Counted from the first letter of the stretch, positions 17,275 through 28,430 are shown. The stretch is 64,000 nucleotides of DNA from Lamellibrachia satsuma (GCA_033239005.1 BSQZ01000015.1:10171001-10235000); one strand, 5' to 3'. Translations and numbers: made by a program. The notes: generated by a model not told the origin, from the letters alone.

Positions 17275-17995
17275 AATGGAAAACAAGATGAACACTATGT
17301 TTCAATATATGACTTTATATGCTTTAATATGGCTATTTTTAAATGAACTAATGAAAGATATTTATATGACTTTATATGCTTTAATATATGGCTATTTTTA
17401 AATGAAATAATGAATGATATTTATATGCTTTAATATGATTAAATATATGGCTATTTTTTAAATAATTAATATGATTTTATGTGTTTTAATATGATTTGAT
17501 ATATATGGTTATTTTTTGAATAATGATATTACTATATTTATATGATTTTATGTGCTTTAATATGATTTGATATATATGATTTGATATATATGGCTATTTT
17601 TTAAATAATGATATTACTATATTTATATGATTTTATGTGCTTTAATATGATTTGATATATAACTATTTTTAAATAATTATATTACTATATTTATATGATT
17701 TTATGTGCTTTAATATGATGTATCGTTATTAAATATTAAAGTTTCTTGGTGATTTCATTCAATGAGGTGTTGTGTCTGTTAGCAACAGGGTAACTCGGGC
17801 CACAACGAACCAACGGTTAGGGTATCGCGGACTACATCGAACCACGGATTATATGTCTTGGAATAAAATTACTCCTCAAGGATCGGGGTAGCACTCACGT
17901 TATAGGATAGCGGTCACTACGTTAGGGTAGCGGTCACTACTGAGGTCAAGGGTCACCACACATGAGATCAACAGGTTGGGATCATGTCAACATGT
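17275..17995. other. Polinton right subterminal AT-rich repeats
   Basis: At 17300-17740 a ~70-bp unit (atatttatatgattttatgtg, gctttaatatgatttgatat, ggctattttt) is repeated about seven times with decay. At 17880-17950 short gttagggtagcggtcac repeats. No gene. Confidence 0.75.
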
Positions 17996-18164
17996 TGGGG
18001 TTATGACCGTTAGGGTTAACTCCAGTCGCTAGGGGGCGCTCGTGGTGGATGTAGGTTACCGCTAGGGGGCGCTGGGGTTACCCAGAAGCCTCTATACCGG
18101 AAGTGAATGGGATGATCTTTACTGGGCTGATCTTTTGAGGTCCCATTCCTGCACGTATACTACT
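17996..18164 (-). repeat. Polinton terminal inverted repeat, right
   Basis: Reverse complement of 2554-2716, ending ...GTATACTACT at 18164. It keeps two intact copies of CTAGGGGGCGCT (18029-18040 and 18062-18073). Confidence 0.95.
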
Positions 18165-18170
18165 TAAGTG
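18165..18170. repeat. Target-site duplication TAAGTG (right)
   Basis: Exact copy of 2548-2553, immediately after the last base of the Polinton. Confidence 0.95.
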
Positions 18171-18209
18171 CCTTGTGGTCTTTAACTGCCGTTTGCACGG
18201 CGTCATCAT
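18165..18209 (-). pseudogene. LINE ORF1, first codons, separated by the Polinton
   Basis: On the minus strand an ATG ATG pair (18209-18204) opens a frame of 13 codons with one Cys and several basic residues. It runs into the duplicated CACTTA and, after skipping the Polinton, continues in frame into the Cys-rich finger at 2553. This gives a natural ORF1 start and proves the nested insertion. 18210-18300 is probably the LINE 5' untranslated region. Confidence 0.8.
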
Positions 18210-18299
18210 ACAATTTAGTTTTAATTAGTTTGCTACGTTAGCCTTGAATATAAAGACATTAGACAATGTCCACAAGGCCTCACCCCCTGTAGTTGCATA

Positions 18300-18904
18300 A
18301 TCTGTCTTGGAAAGGAAAGCATCCTGTGTGTATGTGGCTGTAGCAGTGGTAATTATTGTTTGCCTATAGGGTGGATTAGCACCTGTCCATGGCTCTGTGT
18401 ACTCTAAGGGTCTCTAACCAGAATACAAACTGGTACAGTATTAAACAACTGAGTCAACATATTGAATTGGTAACAACTAGCACAAGCTATAAGTGGACTT
18501 TAACTCAGGGCTTCTGTGTTGAAAAGATACTTCCTCTGGAAGACAAGTTTGTGTGGCTTCAAAGCATTCAGAAAGGGAATAGCTCAAACATACACAATGT
18601 CATAAAATATTTTACTGTCAGGCTATCTGGTGACAATACAGCTACACAAGTGTGCGCACTTTGTGTTTTGTATTAAAAAACATACAAAACTTTGTTGATC
18701 TCGATGCTTGTGAACAATTATTTGTGTTAAATTCATATAAATCAGCGATTAAAAAACCGGAAGTAAAAAAAATTTTTTAAAATCATAAATCAATGATTTT
18801 TTCATATTTTTTGGAGTGATTTAAATCATGAATTAAATCAATGATTTAAATCAAATAATTTAACTCAAACAACCCTGGTTTAAGGATAATTTATTATATA
18901 ACTA
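18300..18904. other. No supported gene; AT-rich palindromes
   Basis: An open stretch at 18389-18676 (95 codons) has no recognisable motif. At 18770-18860 ATCA(A)TGATTTAAATCA-type palindromes cluster, as in the ends of hAT-like or other MITEs, but I cannot define element ends. Confidence 0.5.
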
Positions 18905-19141
18905 TCATAGTTCAGTATTGATAATTTTGCTGAGCTGGGTTGGATCTTTCCTCGAGCAAAATATATTAGTATCATCAGCGAAAAGAATGAATTTTAGTAA
19001 TGCAGAAATATTACAAAGTTCATTTATATAGAGTATAAATAGTTTTGGGCCTAGAATAGAACCTTGCGGTACCATACATATCACATCTAATAAATCCGAA
19101 TTCTTATCCTCATTGCTAACACACTGTAGTCTATTATGCAA
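18905..19141 (-). pseudogene. LINE reverse-transcriptase fragment (FADD box)
   Basis: 79 codons with VPQGSILGPKLFILYIN and the active-site motif FADDTNIF, followed by the start of the thumb. The spacing is that of a non-LTR reverse transcriptase. Neither end is preserved. Confidence 0.8.
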
Positions 19142-19224
19142 GTAACTTTTTAGCTACTCATTGGCCATTTCAACGCTCGGAGCCTCGGGTCTAATTTTGA
19201 TCAAATTAGAGATAATTTTTTTAA

Positions 19225-19257
19225 AATAAAATTTCGGCTAAAGCTAAAGATTCTTAC

Positions 19258-19344
<87 letters not shown>

Positions 19345-19420
19345 CCCTATGCCAAAATTCACTATACAAGAGGTCTGCAATTTTAAAAAAAATCAACTTT
19401 CGGCTAAAATTAAAGATTCT

Positions 19421-19514
<94 letters not shown>

Positions 19515-19545
19515 TGTATAGTGAATTTTGGCATAGGGCACGTTT
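19225..19545. repeat. (TA)n fold-back structure
   Basis: Two (TA)n runs (19262-19343 and 19424-19512) flank a unique segment. The segment gccctatgccaaaattcact (from 19345) is inverted at 19513-19540, and a ttcggctaaa...aaagattcttactat segment (19230-19260) is repeated directly at 19397-19425. The whole could form a large cruciform or represent a MITE with TA-expanded insertion sites. Confidence 0.85.
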
Positions 19546-19615
19546 TAGTGCACCACTAGCCATGGTTATTTAGTAAACAACACATATACGTGGACTAACA
19601 TTGTCCGATATTTTC

Positions 19616-20460
19616 TTACATGTCCATGAAGAGATGCGTTTGGCTGATCATGGCCTCTGACCAGCCAAGTTTAAACAGATCATCCGGATTGTCCAGAGTA
19701 ACTTTCTTCTCCCGGCCGTTCTCATCCACGACACAGTGAATTCGGATGTCTCGGGTGAAGGCTCGTTTCACTCTGCTGTCTTTCTTCACCTCACGCAACA
19801 ACTTGCTATGGAGAGAAGTCAGGTCGTCGTAAATAATTACCTTCGGTCCACTTGCATCCTTCAGCTTTTTCTTTGCCCTCATGATGTTCAATTTAACCTC
19901 GTCGCACCAATTTGCACACGATGGCCTTGGCTCGTCCCGGTATCCGATGTCTTGTGCTTATGTCGTTAGATGCGACATCTACACCGATCTTCTCGCACAT
20001 ATCGCTGACCATCCGGGAAGTATCCTCGGTTCTCCTGAGCTGGTTCGGGGAAGCCTATTATCTTTATGTTGTCTCTCCGACTGTATTGTTCAAGGGCATC
20101 GATTTGGCACTGTTGACGTTGCATCTCATGTTTGATGTAACGCACATTATTTTAAGGTCTGAAAGCATGTTTGTGGTTCTTCCTTGATTTCATCCACAAT
20201 CAGTTTGGTAGACGTGGAGAGCGCACTGGTGACTGCGGCAGTCACAGATTTAACAATGATTGGTTGAATGGCCGCTACGACTTGTGCCACAATGTCACCT
20301 ATCGCAGTAGCTTCGATGGTTGTCGTGTCTGTCTCGCTGGTTTTTTGCTTCCTCCTTGATTTTATCGACTAGCTTTGGTTGATAATGCTCTTGGCTCCCA
20401 TTATTGCATAGTGTACTTTCTCCACTGACGCTGCTACAGCCTCGTCAGCGTCATTGTCAA
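19616..20460 (-). pseudogene. L1-like LINE ORF1 remnant
   Basis: On the minus strand, translated pieces include YSRRDNIKIIGFPE (near 20100), the signature of the L1-type ORF1 RNA-binding domain. Further on comes a 91-codon frame (19616-19891) with VIIYDDLTSLHSKLL and NPDDLFKLGWS, its C-terminal end. Stops and frame changes separate the pieces. ORF1 of such elements coats element RNA as a trimer. Confidence 0.7.
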
Positions 20461-20699
20461 CACTGCCAAAACTGTGGTCCATGATGTCGTTGTTTGAGTC
20501 ACCACCTAGATGTCGCACCTACTTACACAAGGGCAACCAAGCGTGGTATGGCAGTTTAATGTTGACAATCAATTATAAAAAAATCACGTTATACGCCTTG
20601 GTAAGTACCGCTTTAGCTGTGCAGGTGTCGTATTTAACTATACAAAAACGTTTCTACGCACTTAGCCGGGTATAAAACTTTCAGTTGTCCCTATCGTCC

Positions 20700-21100
20700 G
20701 TATATCTAATGTCTTCACCTGTGTTCCTCCAAGCAGCGCCTATAGCGACCCCGTATGTAAGTTGTAATGCCTCTAACTTTAACATATACAGTCTATTTCA
20801 GTGAAATCATAGCGCTGATATGTAAATTCAATTAGTGTGTTCCATATAAAACCATGCAGAAACGCTTCCACTCTGTGTAAGTACCGGTTTTATTTCATTT
20901 ATCCGGGTAATTAACTACGCAGAAACGCTCCCACACTATGTAAGTACAGCTTTTATATGTATTTTGTTGCAACTAACTATATGCCGAAACGCTTTTACGC
21001 TATGTATGTACCGCTTTTATATGCATATAATATAACATATAACTTCACCTATATCCCTTTCAAGTAACGCCTCTAACGAGTGAATATGCAATGACTTAAC
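20700..21100. repeat. Degenerate ~75-bp repeat
   Basis: Motifs cagaaacgct(t/c)ccac and tatgtaagtaccgcttttatatg recur about four times (20590-21010). No gene seen. Confidence 0.6.
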
Positions 21101-21780
21101 CTATATGAAAAGTTTATGTTTTGAAAAGTTTGTCAGTTGAAATTTAACAAAACGAAAGTTTGTAAGTTGGAAGTTTGCATGTTTGTAAGTTGGAAATTGA
21201 AAGTTTGTAACATGAAGTTTGCAAGTTGAAAGTTTATATTTAGAAAGTTTGTAACATGAAAGTTTATGTTTTGAAAGTTGGTATTATGAAAGTTTGTAAC
21301 ATGAAAAGTTTATGTCTTGAAAGTGTGCAAGTTTATAAGTTGAAAGTTTGTAATTTGGAAGTTTGTAATTTGAAAATTTAGGATATGACAGTTTGTGTAG
21401 TGAAAGTTTGTGATTTGAAAGTTTATGCTATGAAACTTTGTGACATGAAAGTTTGTGGTTTGACAGTTTGTGAGTTGACTGTTTATGTTTTGAAACGTTT
21501 ATATTTTGAAAAGTTTGTTTTGAAGGTTTGTCAGTTGAAAGTTTAAGATATAAAAGTTTGTTCTTTGAAAGTTTGTGATATGAAAGTTTAGGTTAAAAAA
21601 GTTTGTAATTAGAAACTTTGTAACATGAAAGTTATTGATACGAAATTTTGTGATATGAATTTTTTTTTTAAAGTTTATAATTTGAAAGTTTGTCAGTTGA
21701 AAGTTTAGGATATGAAACTTTGTAACATGAAAGTTTATGCGTTGAAAGTCTACGAGTTAAAGTTTATGACATGGCCTACT
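21100..21780. repeat. Degenerate tgaaagtttg repeat
   Basis: About 45 imperfect copies of a 10-16-bp unit (tgaaagtttgtaa, atgaaagtttatg) in a row. No gene. 21780-22190 shows no structure I can name. Confidence 0.85.
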
Positions 21781-22189
21781 GGCTATGACAGAGACAGCCG
21801 ACAGCACTATCACAATAACTGACCACGTTCTGGTCTATATAGTCGTGAAATTTTACCCTCGAAACGCGCCCTTTGGTGGGAAGCATATAAGCCTCTGGTT
21901 GCCCTTGACAAAATCATCCACATAATGGACACAACATACAGGAGTTCTGAAGACGCGAACACTGACGACATATTGAAAAGCGAAAGTGTTTGCTGTGAAA
22001 ACTCCCCCTATTGTGATGTTAAACGCACATGACATAGTGCGACTGCCCAGACACTATCCCGGTGAGTTGCTGGACAGTCAATAGCGGAGCGGCTGGCGGT
22101 GGTTGAAGGCCAGTTGCGACAACTCGGTGATAGCATCAGCATAAACACAGAAAAACGTCTGCGCAGGAGGGTGATCTAACTACATTCAC

Positions 22190-23330
22190 AAAGAAAGCCG
22201 TGCCCACCCCCAGTCAGTCTTACGTAGAAACACTGAAGACTGCTACTGGCGAGCAGCAAAGCAAACTGGCTGTGAAAATACCACCGGCTATCACCGATCA
22301 TTCGCGAAAACATCGGATGAGAAAAGTGGAATATGGGACTGTGAAACGAGTGAGTCAAAGGTCGTTGACTCGACTACTCAAGCAAGCAAGCAGTCAACAA
22401 GACATCTCATTGACGATGTTGCCACGCAAGAATGCAGCGATGCCAACTCCATAGCACGTGACTCTGATAAACCCTTCGAGGTTCCACGCTATATCCAGCG
22501 CAAGAACGAGAGGCGCAGCACTCATAAAACACTTACTGGACCGGCTACATCTTCAGACACAATTATGGCAGACAGAAATGATAATTCAGTTAGAGAATTG
22601 TTTGTCTCACGGGTGTCTAAAGAAGTTAAGCCGGATGATTAAAAGAACTATGTGGAAAGCAAGAACTTCACTGTGTTGAATGTTAAATGTGTATCACACA
22701 ATGAGGCTAAACTAGCTCATTCAAATTGACAGTATCTGTCGCTGAATTTGATAAGCTGTTTGACAGTAGTGTGTGGCCAGATGTCATCAACGTTCGTAGA
22801 TTTCGATTCAAGAGCACGCGTAGTATGTCCTGACTTAATTATTTTCTGATATAATCTACGCATTTTCTTATAGCTAGCAACTTTACTATTTGTAGTTATA
22901 ATGTTGCTGGCTTTGGTCCAGACAAGCCTGAATATTTCTCGGAACTCATCAAGGCACATGATTTTGTTTTACTTCAGGAACATTGGTTAAGCAAATCACA
23001 GTTTCATAGAGTTAAAAACATACCCTGCGATAACAATGCTTTATTTCACGATGTTTTTGGAATAGATAATCATGTGTGTTTAAGTGGCAGAAGATAGGGT
23101 GGATTGTTCCATTTTATGGAAATATTCCTTAAACTGTATTGTTTCCCGAGCCATAATGAACTGTAATAGAATATGTGCAGTTAATATAACATCACAAAGC
23201 ATGTCATTATTACTTTTTATTGTGTACATACCATGTAATGTCAGATCAAATGATGATATGTATTACGACATTTTGAGTGAAATTATGAGTGTATATAACA
23301 TTACTTCCAATACCGCTCCGAATGGTTCCC
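22190..23330 (+). mobile_element. LINE fragment: ORF1 C-terminus and endonuclease
   Basis: Plus-strand pieces: an ORF1-type domain (ELFVSRVSKEVKPDD near 22595, then VWPDVINVRRF near 22780) and an AP-type endonuclease start (VIMLLALVQTSL frame; in the adjacent frame YNVAGFG ... DFVLLQEHWL near 22890-22990, then CAVNITSQ and LLLFIVYIPCNVRSNDD near 23170-23260). Several stops and frame changes. It ends abruptly near 23330, where the second Polinton fossil begins. Confidence 0.7.
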
Positions 23331-23358
23331 GAATGTTGCACCGATCGTCAGACTGAGT

Positions 23359-23925
23359 ATGTGCGCGATCGACTCGCCGGTCGCCCGTGGGCCAGCACCG
23401 AGCCATGCTGCATCGCATGCAAAGCGTACAATAAGAGGACACCAGGTCTGTTCAAGGTGGAGTAGTCCGGTGACGGGTTCGTGCGGTTGCATCCAGCAGT
23501 TCGAGGAAGGGTTGCCGAGTGCGACCTTGTTCGATTCGGCAACGAGGAACCTTGTCACCATAGACGATCTGATGGCTGAAACGGACGAACGAGTCACGAC
23601 CTTGTCATCACAGAAACACGCCCATGCTGTATTTCGTACAGAACTTGTTTCCTAAAAACAAGGACAGTCGCACCATCACTCTGAACTCTCAAGTACATGG
23701 TGGTGTTCAGGAACCCTGGTGATGCGTCACAGATGTCGCCCTTGGCTCGTCAGATGTATCCGGGGCGCGTGAAGTTCGTACAAGAGGCTTTCAAAGACGA
23801 TACGTTAATACCGTACGGTTAACTATTGTTCGAGCTCAAACTGGAGACACCCGAGGATATGCGTCTGCGCACGACCTTATTTCCAGACGACGGTGTGAAG
23901 AACGTGTACTTGCCAAAGGTATAAA
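23359..23925 (+). pseudogene. Polinton packaging ATPase, C-terminal half, broken
   Basis: FtsK/HerA-type ATPase that would pump DNA into the capsid. The Walker B region LVTIDDLMAETDERV is readable near 23550-23590, with a frame change soon after. Then in another frame come RNPGDASQMSPLARQMYPG and VKFVQEAFKDDT, an in-frame stop near 23821, and the C-terminus EDMRLRTTLFPDDGVKNVYL. Walker A is not recognisable. The stop codon is embedded in the next gene's TATA box. Confidence 0.75.
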
Positions 23926-23927
23926 TA
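23920..23927 (+). promoter_or_regulatory. TATA box overlapping the ATPase stop codon (copy 2)
   Basis: TATAAATA, 35-42 bp before the ATG at 23962 that corresponds to the 133-aa gene's start in copy 1. The ATPase TAA lies inside it, as in copy 1. Confidence 0.7.
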
Positions 23928-23961
23928 GAACGAGCGCATGGTTCGTCTCTTCATTCGCACG

Positions 23962-24810
23962 ATGTCCGAACTCGTGAAGAGACACATTCTGTCTATACAG
24001 GAAGAGAATAGATACAAGAGCACCAAACTGAAAAGAGCCATCATCGCGGTGCTTTTCAAGAAGATGGAACACGCACGGAAAATGGCTTTGGTGGGCCCGC
24101 GACTGCTAGACACCCTTTGTTCGCAACCGTCAGCACCACCACCGACGAATACCATATGTAAGAAGGTACAAGACCTCGATGACGAGATAATGTCCATCCT
24201 CGATAGAAAGAACCTTGACCACAGGGACAAGGTCATGTTGTATAACCAGGTCTTGCAGCGGTACAACGCCTTATCCGATAAACGTACCAAAAAACCGATA
24301 AGCGTGGTCGCGGTGAACGAGTCGGTACCATCAGCAGCAGCAGTGGCTCCTAGAGAGGGTTGTAGCGGTATAGAGGCCGACGTCATGGACACCGTTCCCA
24401 AGACCATGCAAGCCAAAGCCAAACGATTGATGGAGCATTTTAAAAGAGATATCACTTGGACCGCTCGTGGCCAACTGATTCACGAAGGTGTGCCTGTTAA
24501 TGGAAGTAACGTGGAGGATCTCGTCAACGATCTGTTGCGGAAAAGAAAGATCGATCCGACGGGATGGCAGGAATTTGCACAACAATTTAAATACATCAAC
24601 CTGTTGGTTGGTAACGTCACCACGAGATCCTACATACACCAGGCGAAGACTCCTCCTCGTCGAGCAGCTGCTGCTAGTGCACGAAGATCACTACTACGTT
24701 GGACACCCCTCGCTCGTCGGCAACATATGGAACAGTCGAAAGGTATGCTAACCCCACCGCCTGACCGGCGCAAGGCGTTGGCACAATTGGCTGGTTGGGA
24801 AGCCTATTAA
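23962..24810 (+). CDS. Fusion of the 133-aa and 269-aa Polinton proteins, 282 aa
   Basis: The first ~33 codons (MSELVKRHILSIQ ...) match the start of the 133-aa protein. Then, without a stop, MEHARKMALVGPRLLD begins the homolog of the 269-aa protein, which runs to its normal end (LAGWEAY). About 100 codons, including the hydrophobic C-terminal stretch of the 133-aa protein, are deleted and the join is in frame. The Gly-Pro repeat is absent. ATG at 23962 is chosen by homology; the frame also has an ATG at 23938. The long open frame in an otherwise ruined element is notable. Confidence 0.75.
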   Translation: MSELVKRHILSIQEENRYKSTKLKRAIIAVLFKKMEHARKMALVGPRLLDTLCSQPSAPPPTNTICKKVQDLDDEIMSILDRKNLDHRDKVMLYNQVLQRYNALSDKRTKKPISVVAVNESVPSAAAVAPREGCSGIEADVMDTVPKTMQAKAKRLMEHFKRDITWTARGQLIHEGVPVNGSNVEDLVNDLLRKRKIDPTGWQEFAQQFKYINLLVGNVTTRSYIHQAKTPPRRAAAASARRSLLRWTPLARRQHMEQSKGMLTPPPDRRKALAQLAGWEAY

Positions 24811-24837
24811 AGGAGATGTTCTACGCGTCGACAGCGC

Positions 24838-24893
24838 AGTGTGTGTGTGCGTGTGCGCGTGAGCGTGTGCGCGTGCGCGTGTGCGCGCGCGTG
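24838..24893. repeat. GT/GC dinucleotide repeat
   Basis: Alternating purine-pyrimidine run (gtgtgtgcgtgcgc...) of about 56 bp, a possible Z-DNA former, just before the 47-aa homolog. Confidence 0.9.
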
Positions 24894-24898
24894 CGGCG

Positions 24899-25063
24899 AT
24901 AAGCGATCCACAGGACACATACCGTTCCGTTATCGTTGCGCTATTTTGCGGTGGACTTTACGCTGTTGGCGACGCTATTGTCACCGATGTGATCCAACAA
25001 GCCCTACTCGAGGTATGGTTACACTGGACTGTCGGTCCGTCGTCATCACTGTGGGTGTGGTAG
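24899..25063 (+). pseudogene. Homolog of the 47-aa Polinton membrane protein, no ATG
   Basis: The frame reads SDPQDTYRSVIVALFCGGLY and a hydrophobic run, matching the 47-aa protein of copy 1, but the initiating ATG is replaced (ATA AGC) and the end is shifted. Its conservation supports the reality of the small gene in copy 1. Confidence 0.6.
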
Positions 25064-25155
25064 TGTGTGTCATACTGTACGTCAGCGTACTCGTCACTTG
25101 TCGTCACCAAAACCTGTGCTCGTCGTCACCGCCAACGCATCGGAAATTGTTTTAA
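25015..25155 (+). CDS. Homolog of the 53-aa Polinton membrane protein, 46 aa
   Basis: ATG at 25015; the membrane segment SVVITVGVVVCVILYVSVLV is followed by a short polar tail ending RKLF. It matches the 53-aa protein of copy 1 in position, membrane segment and end. The CCAPCC motif is missing. Confidence 0.6.
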   Translation: MVTLDCRSVVITVGVVVCVILYVSVLVTCRHQNLCSSSPPTHRKLF

Positions 25156-25204
25156 CGATGTGGAAGCTCCCACTCACGGATAAGGAACTGTATTACGAAG
25201 TCTT

Positions 25205-25948
25205 ATAACCTTTCTGTTGACGGTGATCGACGTCTTTTCCAAGCAGGCGTGATGCATTCCGCTAACGAACAAGTCGGCGTCGTCGATGGTGGCGGCGTTT
25301 AACACATACCAAGCTGCAGACCAACAAGGGGCTCGAATTCCTGAACCGTAGCGTATAGACTATGGTCAGGAAGATCGGCAAACATAATTTCTCCACACAC
25401 AACGAGGAGACCAAGGAGAGAGTGTCGTCAAACAGTTCAATCGAACGTTGAATACACGTATGTGGCGGTATTTCACGAAACACGAGACGTGGCGATACTT
25501 GGACGTCCTTCAGGACTTTGTGCGACCGTACAACGACACCCCACACCGCATCATCGGTATAGCTCCGTGACAGGTGAGTGCGGCGAATCAAGATGATGTG
25601 TCTTGACGGTAAGAGTATGCCCAAGTTCCGAGTGGAGGGTCGCGTGCCATCAATAAGGTTAAGAGAGTTTAAAGAAAGGGTACATTAGTGAGGATACGTG
25701 AAGTTCATCCCTCCGACCCACCCATATACCAATTGATCGATGCTCTCGGTGAGGTGCTGGACGGAACCTTCTACGAACCGGAGCTGCAGAAGGTGTCGGT
25801 ACCGACCGATAAACTGTATCACGTGGAATCGGTACTGCAGCGACGTAAGGTGAACAGACGAACGGAAGTTTTGGTGAAATTGTACGGCTACCCCTCCAAA
25901 TTCAACAGCTGGATCGATGCCAAGGTTCTCGTTGGCTATAAAAAGTAG
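25205..25948 (+). pseudogene. Polinton integrase, deleted and frameshifted
   Basis: Fragments in several frames: LLTVIDVFSK of the rve core near 25210; a KGLEFLN-like segment near 25330 (the second catalytic Asp region is damaged); FNRTLNTRMWRYFTKHETWRYLDVLQDF near 25440-25520; then an open frame (25688-25948) with the chromodomain (YHVESVLQRRKV ... YGYPSKFNSWIDA). The first ~90 codons, including the first catalytic Asp, are deleted. Confidence 0.8.
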
Positions 25949-26029
25949 CTGCGCGCCTGTCGTCGTTTCATTCGAATGATGAGAGACGAGTCGATAACAG
26001 AGGTCTCCACCACTGTCACTGAGGAAGAG

Positions 26030-27150
26030 GAGTAACATGAGGCAGAAGACAGTACTAACGCGCAGAGCAACAACAACAGCACTCCTTGTACCGTGTGTCT
26101 CAAAGAAGAGATCGTTTTTTATGTGCAGGTCGTCGTCTTGTACACGGTCATCTTGATCAACATTAACAACCTGACGATCGTTCGCGACAACTCTAATTTG
26201 TGGACGGCCCTGTTAAGCAGTTCGTTGGGTTACCTGCTGCCCAGTTCCACTTTGAAAAATCGTGGCGATTTCTACCTGACACTACCTAGCAACGCTTCCA
26301 TGAAGGTGCATCACGATAACACGTTGGCTCGTTATGTCACGGACTTACCTCAACGTATTTCGCTGTCTGACGAGTGGGAGTGCAGGCTGGCAGAGATCCA
26401 ATACCCGCACACTTGGTGTAACGTTCGACAGGAGGACACCTGGTTCTTCCTCAACGAGGTTGACACTGTGGGCTGGCAGAGATCCAATACCCGCACACTT
26501 GGTGTAACGTTAGACAGGAGGACACCTGGTTCTTCCTCAACGAGGTCGACACTGTGGGCTGGCAGAGATCCAATACCCGCACACTTGGTGTAACGTTCGA
26601 CAGGAGGACACCTGGTTCTTCCTCAACGAGGTCGACACTGTGGGTCTTACCCAGAGTACGAAGATCGATGCTGGGTATTACCACGGTCCTGTAATATTGA
26701 TGGACCATATCAACAAGGTGCTTAGACGTATGTGGACGGGTAAGGTACGGGCAGAAGTGAGCTACAGCACCTTCCTCAAAAAATGATGTTGCACATGTCA
26801 CCGAGCACCGAGTTCATCGTGCCTTACCAGAGTGCGATGGGAACCATATTAGGATTCCATCCGTCGGTTGTCACGAGTCCAGCGAGAGGAACGGTTACAC
26901 GTAAGTACATCCATCCAAGAATAGGAGAGGAAAGCAATCTAACCGAACGACTGGAGCTACGTCTCACGCCGTCAGCCACCGTGACTTTAACGCCCAAAAA
27001 GACTCCCGGTGGCCCATATTTTTTTCGTAAAGAGGCCGATAACGTGGCGAACACGACCCAAGGGTTCGATAACATCTACGTCTACACGGATGTTGTGGAG
27101 TCTCGCATCGTCGGCGACAGTCTCGTACCGTTGTTTCGATCCCTACCGAT
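26030..27150 (+). pseudogene. Polinton membrane protein fused to penton-like protein, with 86-bp triplication
   Basis: The membrane-protein end (KEEIVFYVQ ... LWTALLSSSLGYLLPSSTLK, 26093-26265) runs without a stop into FYLTLPSNASMKVHHD, the start of the penton-like protein. In copy 1 these two overlap in different frames; a ~4-bp deletion and loss of the ATG have fused them. An 86-bp segment (starts 26385, 26471, 26557) is present three times and shifts the frame each time. The remaining penton-like sequence resumes near 26640 and 26783-27150 (VVTSPARG, TPKKTPGGPYFFRKEADNV), then breaks into the capsid gene. Confidence 0.8.
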
Positions 27151-27964
27151 TCTGTTGAGATCGCCGACGGGGCCGCGGCTAATGCCGGGTTCGTGGCTCG
27201 ACGAGCGGACATAGTGCGTAGTCGTGTCGTCGACATTATGGGCCGTCTTCACGTGGATCTGTTCCTGCAGGATAAATTCTTGAATAATTACGTTAATGTC
27301 AAGATACAACTTGCATGCATCAAGAATGCGTTCGTACTCATGGCTACCAGGCCCAGCCCCGATTACAAGATCCAAATCATCAATGCCACCTTGTTCGCAA
27401 AGAAGGCCACCCTGAATCCGTCCATGCAGATGACGCACATCAAGGCCCTCGAGAAGAGCACGGCCAAGTATCCGATGCTTTCCGTCGACTGCAAGGTCTA
27501 CTCCATTCCCACAGGAACTCGGTCGCACCCGCACGAGAACGTGTTCCTCGGCACCCAGCTGAAACGTCTGGTGCTGTGCTGCATTGATAACGACGCGTAC
27601 AACGGTTCGTACAAGAACCCGTTTCACGCCAAGAACAACGACATCAGCTTCCTCGCCGTGTACGTGGACAGCCGACAGATACCCTCCAAACCATTTCGGT
27701 GGGAACCTCTTCATCAGGAGCTACCTCAACCTGTTCACCTCGACCGGTAAGGTATGGCAGGACAAAGGGAACGGACTGTCTCGCAGTGACTTCCGGCATG
27801 GCTACTCCTTCTTCGGTTTTGACCTGACCCCCGACGAGTGCGATGGTGCCTGTTTCCATATGGTACTAAAGGGCAACCTGCGCATCGGGATGCATTTCCG
27901 TGATGCGCTGCCGACCACTGTGAACGTCATCCCCTATACCGAGTTCAAGTCAAGCATTTGCTAA
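27150..27964 (+). pseudogene. Polinton major capsid protein, C-terminal two thirds, frameshifted
   Basis: Enters the capsid gene at EIADGAAANAGFVARR, directly joined to penton-like sequence, so the penton C-terminus, the basic-protein gene and the capsid N-terminus are lost. The frame is open from 27193 to about 27700 (GRLHVDLFLQDKFL, LCCIDNDAYNG), changes frame near 27700, and continues to a stop at 27964. An aataaa lies at 27979. No protease gene follows. Confidence 0.85.
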
Positions 27965-28373
27965 CAAGTCGTTCCCCTAAATAAATGTACTTTTTTGCCC
28001 ACTTCAAGGGGTGATTTCGGGGGCAATCCACCACCCGCAGACCCGACAGCGAATATTTTTTTAAACAAAATACATGTTACCATGCAAACTAAAGAGCTAG
28101 AAGCGCCACTATGCGGACAAACATCAATTAGAATGACGCGTTGCGTCATATTACTCAACTGAGATTGAAAATCAGATATCCTACAGCTATTGAAAAAAGA
28201 GTATTGTGGCAAGACGTGTTTATATACCACGCTGTTGACGGATGAAATAACGGTTTGCCTCTATATCGCTTAATAATGTGCAAATGAAAATATAATTCAT
28301 CTTAACAATGTGAACAAAATAATGACAAATAAACAAGACACGTTGCTCCAACTTACGTTCAAAGAAAATCTCT

Positions 28374-28430
<57 letters not shown>

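Larger units (their letters stand above)
23330..27964 (+). mobile_element. Second Polinton fossil, plus strand, ends not visible
   Basis: The gene order ATPase - 133/269-aa proteins - two tiny membrane proteins - integrase - membrane protein - penton-like - major capsid matches the first Polinton gene by gene. There are many stops and deletions, and PolB, protease, basic protein and inverted ends are missing. The sequences clearly differ from copy 1 (roughly 60-70% at protein level by eye), so this is a related family rather than a recent duplicate. At least three deletions have fused neighbouring genes. Confidence 0.9.
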
